The notes beneath the pieces are model-generated. The model ran no database searches and was not told where the DNA came from. It saw nothing but the letters and a program-made list of their open reading frames with translations. Below, piece by piece: positions 14,696-18,684 of a stretch of DNA of 18,684 nt. A program made the position numbers and the translations under genes. The stretch spans positions 1 to 18,684 of the forward strand of contig JBKGYG010000037.1 of NCBI GenBank assembly GCA_046546235.1, read 5' to 3'. The stretch's first letter is position 1. Each line of letters starts with the position of its first letter. Origin of the DNA: JBKGYG01 sp046546235 (lineage in GTDB: Bacteria > Bacillota > Clostridia > Lachnospirales > DSM-24629).

Positions 14696-15493
14696 ATGGC
14701 TAAACATTTTGAGTTTATAGGGATACCTGGATCAGGAAAGACAACTTTAAAAGATTATTTAATTGACCAACTAAATAAAAGAAAATTAAATGTTTTTTCA
14801 GTTGAAAGTGCACTTATAAATTCTAATAGAGAAAAGCTAAAAACGGTTAATACTAGTAAGTTTAAATATTTAGTAAAATATTTTATTTATATGTTAGTAA
14901 CAAACAAGTTCAGCTCAATTTTTCGTTATTCAAACTTCCAGGTGAGTGCATATAATAAATTTGTAAAAAGTAATCCAAGATTGGCTAATTTGATTTTTGA
15001 AGTCTTGACTAATCAAGAGATAGAAGAAGTGAAAAAAGAATATATCATGTATTTAATTTTTTCCAATTTTTCTAGTCATCAAATGATAAATGACAATGCC
15101 AATAATAATGAAGTAATAATTAATGATGAAGGTTTTTGTCATAGAGCGGTTGCTATTTGGGGTCGGGATAAGAATTATAATTTTTGTAAAAAAGAAATAC
15201 ATAATTATTTAGATCTTATTCCTTTGCCGGATATTATTTTTGTTATAAATACTGGAGTAAAACAATGCGAAAAAAGATTGAACAATAGAGGATATCCTAC
15301 AATTTTAAAAAGCCTAGAATATGAAGAGAGAGTTAAACGACTTTACTTCATCAGAGAAATTATCAATTATATTGTATCTTTATTAGAAGAGAAAGGTGTT
15401 AAAATAGTCTATCTAGATAATATGAGTGAAGGGTGTATTTTTATACCAAATGAAGTTATTGATAATATAGCTGAAAGGTATAAAAGTACATGA
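14696..15493 (+). CDS. P-loop kinase-like protein
   Basis: A 265-residue protein starting with a perfect Walker A at its extreme N-terminus, FIGIPGSGKTTL (residues 7-18, Lys15), typical of small-molecule kinases of the adenylate/thymidylate/shikimate kinase superfamily. IINDEGFCHRA (141-151) fits the Walker B-plus-substrate loop (Asp144, Glu145, Arg150) and DIIFVINTG (about 179-187) the next core strand, followed by a possible lid CEKRLNNRGYP with two arginines. Overall it is a nucleoside- or sugar-kinase fold; the substrate is unknown. It has weak resemblance to the kinase half of the previous gene, with which it may act. GAGG at 14679-14682 lies 13 bases before the ATG. It is Asn- and Lys-rich. 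Confidence 0.75.
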   Translation: MAKHFEFIGIPGSGKTTLKDYLIDQLNKRKLNVFSVESALINSNREKLKTVNTSKFKYLVKYFIYMLVTNKFSSIFRYSNFQVSAYNKFVKSNPRLANLIFEVLTNQEIEEVKKEYIMYLIFSNFSSHQMINDNANNNEVIINDEGFCHRAVAIWGRDKNYNFCKKEIHNYLDLIPLPDIIFVINTGVKQCEKRLNNRGYPTILKSLEYEERVKRLYFIREIINYIVSLLEEKGVKIVYLDNMSEGCIFIPNEVIDNIAERYKST

Positions 15494-15511
15494 AATTATT
15501 TTTTTATTTAA

Positions 15512-15532
15512 TATTTTTTTCGGAAAAAAATA
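15512..15532. repeat. AT hairpin before the flippase gene
   Basis: TATTTTTTT (9 bases), loop CGG, AAAAAAATA gives a perfect 9-bp stem of A-T pairs only. It lies between the kinase-like gene and wzx. A stem without G-C pairs is a poor terminator on either strand, so its role is unclear. Confidence 0.3.
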
Positions 15533-15561
15533 ATAATAGAACGTCAAAAAAGATGTTATTT

Positions 15562-15570
15562 GAGAGGAAG
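15562..15570 (+). promoter_or_regulatory. Ribosome binding site deciding the wzx start
   Basis: GAGAGGAAG ends 7 bases before the ATG at 15578. The same frame is open from a TTG at 15560, which lies in front of and overlaps this site, so 15578 is the likelier start. Confidence 0.75.
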
Positions 15571-15577
15571 ACAAGCA

Positions 15578-16861
15578 ATGGTAACAACTTTTAAGAAAAT
15601 ATTAAGGTCAAAATTAATCCGGTCTGCAGGTGTATACACCATCTCAAATTTACTTAACAAAGCAATTCCTTTTTTCTTGCTTCCGTTATTAACTCGGTAT
15701 TTGACACCACAGGATTACGGTATTGTATCCATGTTTGGTGTTTTGGTAAGTTTAATAACACCTTTAACCGGAATTAATCTACATTCTGCGATAGAAAGAA
15801 TGTATTTCGAAAAAGAAACATTAGATATTCGTGAATACATTGCTAATAGTCTTTTACTATTAATTATTAGCACAGCTATTGTTTCAGTAATTTTTTATTA
15901 TTTTGCGCAACCAATTGCTAATTTAATATCTTTACCTACTAAATTACTTTGGATTGCCATAGTTGTATCTTTTGCTCAATTTGTTTCTCAAATTGTTTTA
16001 AAGCTTTGGCAAGTTCAGGTAAAACCCTTTCAATATGGTATTTTCAAAATTTCTGAAACTTTTTTGAATGCAATGCTTAGTATTTGGCTTGTAGTTAGTG
16101 TAGGTATGGCTTGGCAAGGACGTATTTGGGCACAATTTATAACCGTGGTTATATATTTTATAATTGGAATGTTTATGCTTTTTAATAATGGATGGTTAAA
16201 ATTTAAGTATAACTCGGACTATGTAAAACACGCTTTAGGATTTGGTTTGCCTCTAATTCCTCATGCGCTTACCAGGGTCATTATGACAATGACGGATCGT
16301 ATTTTTATTACGAACATGGTTGGCATTGAAACAACAGGTATTTATACGGTTGGCTATCAGATAGGGATGGTTATAAACCTGTTAGCCCAGTCTTTTAGTG
16401 TAGCCTATACGCCATGGCTTTTTGAGAAATTAAAAACTAATTTGTATAATGTAAAGATTAAAATTGTTAAGCTAACATATGTTTATTTCGTTGGAATTTT
16501 GGCTTTAGCATTAGGATTTTCGTTACTCGCACCAAGGTTTATGAATATATTTCTAGGAAAAGAATTTTCAGAATCAAGCACCTATGTGACTTGGGTTGCT
16601 TTAGGCTATGCATTTAATGGAATGTATATGATGATAGGAAAATATATTTTTTATGCACAAAAAACGAAGTATCTTGCAGGAATTACTATGGGTGCAGGTG
16701 TACTTAACATTGTTTTAAATTATGTATTAATTAGCTGGTATGGTGCTATCGGCGCTGCCCAAGCAACTACAATTATCTATTTTTTAAAATTTATACTTGT
16801 GTGGATGCTTTCGGCAAAGGTATATAGCATGCCATGGAACTTAAGAAGGGTTAAAAAGTAA
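15578..16861 (+). CDS. wzx: Wzx-type polysaccharide flippase
   Basis: This MATE-like/MOP-superfamily exporter flips the lipid-linked repeat unit across the membrane. The 427-residue product has about twelve to fourteen hydrophobic helices and the family's N-terminal signature: a basic stretch (KKILRSKLIRS), then GVYTISNLLNKAIPFFLLPLLTRYLTPQDYGI as one amphipathic helix plus loop. FGLPLIPHALTRVIMTMTDRIFI (helix 7 region) and ETTGIYTVGYQIG are typical of the second half. It sits at the 3' end of the continuous block of glycan genes, 84 bases after the kinase-like gene. Its partner polymerase is at 8618-9814, completing a Wzx/Wzy system. Specificity for a particular glycan cannot be read. Confidence 0.9.
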   Translation: MVTTFKKILRSKLIRSAGVYTISNLLNKAIPFFLLPLLTRYLTPQDYGIVSMFGVLVSLITPLTGINLHSAIERMYFEKETLDIREYIANSLLLLIISTAIVSVIFYYFAQPIANLISLPTKLLWIAIVVSFAQFVSQIVLKLWQVQVKPFQYGIFKISETFLNAMLSIWLVVSVGMAWQGRIWAQFITVVIYFIIGMFMLFNNGWLKFKYNSDYVKHALGFGLPLIPHALTRVIMTMTDRIFITNMVGIETTGIYTVGYQIGMVINLLAQSFSVAYTPWLFEKLKTNLYNVKIKIVKLTYVYFVGILALALGFSLLAPRFMNIFLGKEFSESSTYVTWVALGYAFNGMYMMIGKYIFYAQKTKYLAGITMGAGVLNIVLNYVLISWYGAIGAAQATTIIYFLKFILVWMLSAKVYSMPWNLRRVKK

Positions 16862-17314
16862 TTGTTTATTGAGATAAAAATGGATGGATTTAGATAAGTT
16901 TATAAATAAAGAAATTTATATATCAATAATGAATTTTGAGATTTGAAGTATAGTTTTTTTATGCAATGACGACGTGTTTGAAAGCGGTTTCAAGATCTTT
17001 AAAACTATTCTTTTTCGGGAAGATTGATTTGAGAATCAATACCGTAACGCTAATAAGGCATGTTAGCCTGTCTTTTTCTAGCATATGGGGATACTATAAC
17101 AGTAGTTATGCTCGTAATTATTATGCTTATGATTTACTTATTTAACTTTAGCAGAACTACTGCTTTACTTTATCAAACTATTTAAGAAATATTCCTATAT
17201 ATTGAACTGGAGTAGATTAACAAATAATTTTAGATTGGTTTAAACTTAGATTATAAAAATAATAAAAAAGACTTAGGTGATAATTATATATGTAGTGCCA
17301 AAATATTTTAAAAG

Positions 17315-17344
17315 TTGCCTGTGGAAAATATAGTTGTTTATAAA
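17315..17344 (+). promoter_or_regulatory. Candidate promoter for the cytidylyltransferase operon
   Basis: TTGCCT (17315-17320, 4 of 6 consensus) and TATAAA (17339-17344, 5 of 6) are separated by 18 bases, an acceptable sigma-A spacing. It would give a leader of about 135-140 bases before the ATG at 17489. AT-rich DNA throws up such matches often. Confidence 0.3.
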
Positions 17345-17473
17345 GTTACGGATAACAGAACTAAAATATATCTCAAAAAGAGGAGAGAGCGTAGCTTTAC
17401 GGTTAAATTCCTGCTAATTAAGAGGATTAAGATAAAACAATTTTTTTTATTTCATTTTTTAATAATATTAAAT

Positions 17474-17479
17474 GAGGAG
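17474..17479 (+). promoter_or_regulatory. Ribosome binding site deciding the cytidylyltransferase start
   Basis: GAGGAG lies 9 bases before the ATG at 17489. The frame is open 58 codons further upstream (a TTG at 17315), but that part is basic and unlike the family, while the family's first strand begins right after 17489. Confidence 0.8.
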
Positions 17480-17488
17480 TGTTATATT

Positions 17489-18238
17489 ATGAGTTTTAGA
17501 AATTTAAAAGCAGTTATACCAGTTAGAGAAGGAAGTGAAAGAGTTAAGGAAAAGGTTTTATTGCCTTTTGCTAATGTAACATTGTATGAATGGAAGATAT
17601 TACAACTTCTACAAGTGTTACCACCTGAACAGATTGTAGTTAGTACCAATTCAGAAAGATTAATTGATATTGCATTAAAATATAATTTAAGTATTCATAA
17701 AAGGGAGGACAAATATTGTATTGGAAACGAAATACCATTTTCAGAAGTTATACATCATGTGATTTCAGGAATAGATGCAGAACATATTGCATGGACTACT
17801 TGTGTCGTTCCATTAATGTCTCCTAAAGAATATAAAGATGGTTTTATACAATATTATAAAGCATTAAAAGACGGCCATGATAGTTTAGTTGCTTTTAATT
17901 TATTAAAAGACTATCTATGGAATGATGAGGGTTCTTTAAATTATTCAGCATCTGAAGGACATGTAGTTTCACAAAAATTACCTAATGTTTACAGAGTTAC
18001 TAATGGGCTTTATATGGCTCCTAAAGAGATTATGCTAAAAAGAAAATATTTTGTAGGATGTAATCCATATAAATTTATAGTCAGCAAAATAGCAGGGATT
18101 GATATAGATTATTTAGAAGATTATAAAATGTCGTTATCTCTTATTAATATGTACTATGAGGAACATATGAATGAAGTACATGATAATTTAGTAAAAAGAC
18201 ATAGTATAAATAAAGAGGCTGAAACTAGTAACATATAA
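17489..18238 (+). CDS. Acylneuraminate-type cytidylyltransferase family protein (NeuA/PseF-like)
   Basis: Members activate nonulosonic acids such as sialic, pseudaminic or legionaminic acid as CMP-sugars. The 249-residue product starts with LKAVIPVREGSERVKEK (6-22), the CTP-binding signature PxRxGSxRxxxK, with Arg13, Gly15-Ser16, Arg18 and Lys22. It continues with IVVSTNSERLIDIA (49-62), corresponding to the VxTDSxEI strand. HIAWTTCVVPLMSPKEY (99-115) takes the place of the family's LLQPTSPLR motif but with Val-Pro-Leu-Met, a deviation. RVTNGLYMAP replaces the usual NGAIYI strand. No sialic or pseudaminic acid synthase lies in the window, so the substrate may be a different acid sugar. It is followed by a kinase fragment and a UDP-glucuronate epimerase-like gene, suggesting an acid-sugar theme. 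Confidence 0.8.
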   Translation: MSFRNLKAVIPVREGSERVKEKVLLPFANVTLYEWKILQLLQVLPPEQIVVSTNSERLIDIALKYNLSIHKREDKYCIGNEIPFSEVIHHVISGIDAEHIAWTTCVVPLMSPKEYKDGFIQYYKALKDGHDSLVAFNLLKDYLWNDEGSLNYSASEGHVVSQKLPNVYRVTNGLYMAPKEIMLKRKYFVGCNPYKFIVSKIAGIDIDYLEDYKMSLSLINMYYEEHMNEVHDNLVKRHSINKEAETSNI

Positions 18239-18253
18239 GAAAGGTCTATTTAT

Positions 18254-18514
18254 ATGAAAACTCTAATAAACAAATTTATTCCAAAATACACTAACAACAA
18301 TAATGACATAAAAATAGCCTAATCATCCTTTCGTATCTGCCCCTTAGGGGCACACGTAGATCATCAAGAAGGACTTGTCACTGGCATGGCTCTTGAATCT
18401 AGTGTGGACATGGTCTTTGCTCCTAATAATGATGGCTATATTCGTGTTCAAAGTCTGCACTTCCCTGATGAAGAATACTTTCATGTAGATAATGTACCTG
18501 ATAAATTACTATAG
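18254..18514 (+). pseudogene. Truncated galacturonokinase-like GHMP kinase fragment
   Basis: From ATG 18254 the frame reads about 22 residues, hits TAA at 18320, and continues in the same frame for 63 codons to TAG 18512. Directly after the stop comes SSFRICPLGAHVDHQEG, the substrate-binding first motif of galactokinase-family GHMP enzymes in the variant form RICPLGAHxDHQ known from galacturonokinase, then TGMALESSVDMVFAPNNDG, which matches the early strands of the same family. The ATP-binding GHMP motif (PxGxGLSSS) and about 300 further residues are absent. The remaining piece has no frameshift, so the loss looks recent. The in-frame stop, where homologues have an ordinary residue just before the motif, and the early end mark it as non-functional. 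It lies 15 bases after the cytidylyltransferase and ends 2 bases before the next ribosome binding site. Confidence 0.8.
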
Positions 18515-18515
18515 T

Positions 18516-18521
18516 AAGGAG
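18516..18521 (+). promoter_or_regulatory. Ribosome binding site deciding the epimerase start
   Basis: AAGGAG lies 9 bases before TTG 18531. Another in-frame TTG at 18522 directly abuts the site and is too close, so 18531 is chosen. Confidence 0.7.
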
Positions 18522-18530
18522 TTGTCTGAT

Positions 18531-18684
18531 TTGACTATTAAAGATATTAATAAAGATAAAAGCTATCTTATTACAGGAGCCGCAGGATTTATAGGCTCTT
18601 TTTTAGCAAAAAGACTATTAAAAGAGGGCTGTAAGGTAATAGGAATAGATAATATAAATGATTATTATGATACTAACTTGAAAG
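18531..18684 (+). CDS. UDP-glucuronate 4-epimerase-like SDR protein, 5' part
   Basis: The first 51 codons are present; the gene runs off the window. After a short charged lead the NAD-binding motif YLITGAAGFIGSFLAKRLL appears, then KVIGIDNINDYYDTNLK, where the NDYYD.NLK segment directly after the second strand is characteristic of UDP-glucuronate 4-epimerases (CapI-type). Such enzymes interconvert UDP-GlcA and UDP-GalA. The start codon is TTG. It sits in the same operon as the cytidylyltransferase and the kinase fragment; a galacturonokinase would feed UDP-GalA, the epimerase's product, so the grouping makes chemical sense. A degraded relative lies at 10988-11112. Confidence 0.85.
   Translation, partial: MTIKDINKDKSYLITGAAGFIGSFLAKRLLKEGCKVIGIDNINDYYDTNLK

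Larger units (their letters stand above)
16862..17488. other. 627-bp gene-poor spacer
   Basis: I see no convincing gene. Small ATG frames exist at 16966-17145 (59 codons) and 17060-17185 (41 codons, hydrophobic), both without ribosome binding sites. The piece NDDVFESGFKIFKTILFRED, readable at about 16964-17026 before a TGA, weakly resembles the C-terminal tail of bacterial sugar transferases (compare FDLMIFFKTIFKVLRMED in the gene at 1663), so part of this spacer may be a fossil. The last 180 bases form an open frame upstream of the next gene, but its sequence is not protein-like. Confidence 0.5.

Noticed and set aside
15512..15532. A/T hairpin before wzx as a terminator
   Set aside because: No G-C pairs in the stem and it lies between genes likely to be co-transcribed.
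17056..17077. AGGC-atgtta-GCCT followed by a T-rich run, as a rho-independent terminator
   Set aside because: The stem is only four base pairs, too weak to count.
16966..17185. Two small ATG frames of 59 and 41 codons (16966-17145, 17060-17185) in the spacer
   Set aside because: They overlap each other in different frames, lack ribosome binding sites and resemble no family; one is hydrophobic, as T-rich DNA often gives.
17315..17488. N-terminal extension of the cytidylyltransferase from a TTG at 17315
   Set aside because: The extension is basic and unlike the family, while a strong ribosome binding site and the family's first strand begin at 17474-17489.
1..18684. CRISPR array, tRNA, rRNA or intact insertion sequence
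   Set aside because: No regularly spaced direct repeats, no tRNA or rRNA signatures and no transposase reading frame were seen on either strand.

Overview
The window is an AT-rich stretch from a low-GC bacterium, most likely an anaerobic Firmicute. Strong GGAGG-type ribosome binding sites, Lys/Ile/Asn-rich proteins, all genes on one strand and a clostridial/halanaerobial-style pseudopilin point that way. The exact order (perhaps Halanaerobiales) is inferred, not shown. It holds most of a surface-polysaccharide (capsule, O-antigen-like or exopolysaccharide) locus of the Wzx/Wzy type. No rRNA, tRNA, CRISPR array or intact insertion sequence was seen.

Layout. Positions 1-924 carry an upstream region and a heavily decayed glmM (phosphoglucosamine mutase) gene that keeps a good ribosome binding site but has stops, deletions and changed glycines. 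A short orphan type IV pseudopilin follows (948-1319). A 343-bp spacer (1320-1662) contains two TGCA-N8-TGCA motifs and a possible 41-residue ORF.

Positions 1663-9814 form one tightly packed operon. It has a PglC-type phosphoglycosyl transferase that starts the repeat unit on the lipid carrier, an HpcH/HpaI-type aldolase, a D-2-hydroxyacid dehydrogenase and a GT4 glycosyltransferase. These are followed by a TviB/WbpO-type UDP-HexNAc dehydrogenase, a TviC/WbpP-type 4-epimerase, a second GT4 and a Wzy-like polymerase. Genes overlap or lie within about 30 bp of each other.

Positions 9874-16861 are looser: two more GT4 enzymes, an unrecognised protein with faint sialyltransferase-like features, a fusion of a nucleotidyltransferase-like domain to a thymidylate-kinase-like domain, a second P-loop kinase-like protein and the Wzx flippase. 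Between the two GT4 genes lies a small fossil of a UDP-glucuronate 4-epimerase.

After a 627-bp spacer with no convincing gene, positions 17489-18684 carry a NeuA-family cytidylyltransferase, a truncated galacturonokinase-like GHMP kinase fragment with an in-frame stop, and the start of an intact UDP-glucuronate 4-epimerase-like gene that runs off the window.

Together the intact genes could make UDP-GalNAcA-type sugars, build a repeat unit of roughly four or five sugars, add an unusual carboxylic or phosphorylated decoration (inferred from the aldolase/dehydrogenase pair and the kinase-like genes), flip it and polymerise it. The chain-length/export machinery (Wza/Wzb/Wzc or equivalents) is not in this window. 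The several gene fossils show that the locus has been rearranged repeatedly.
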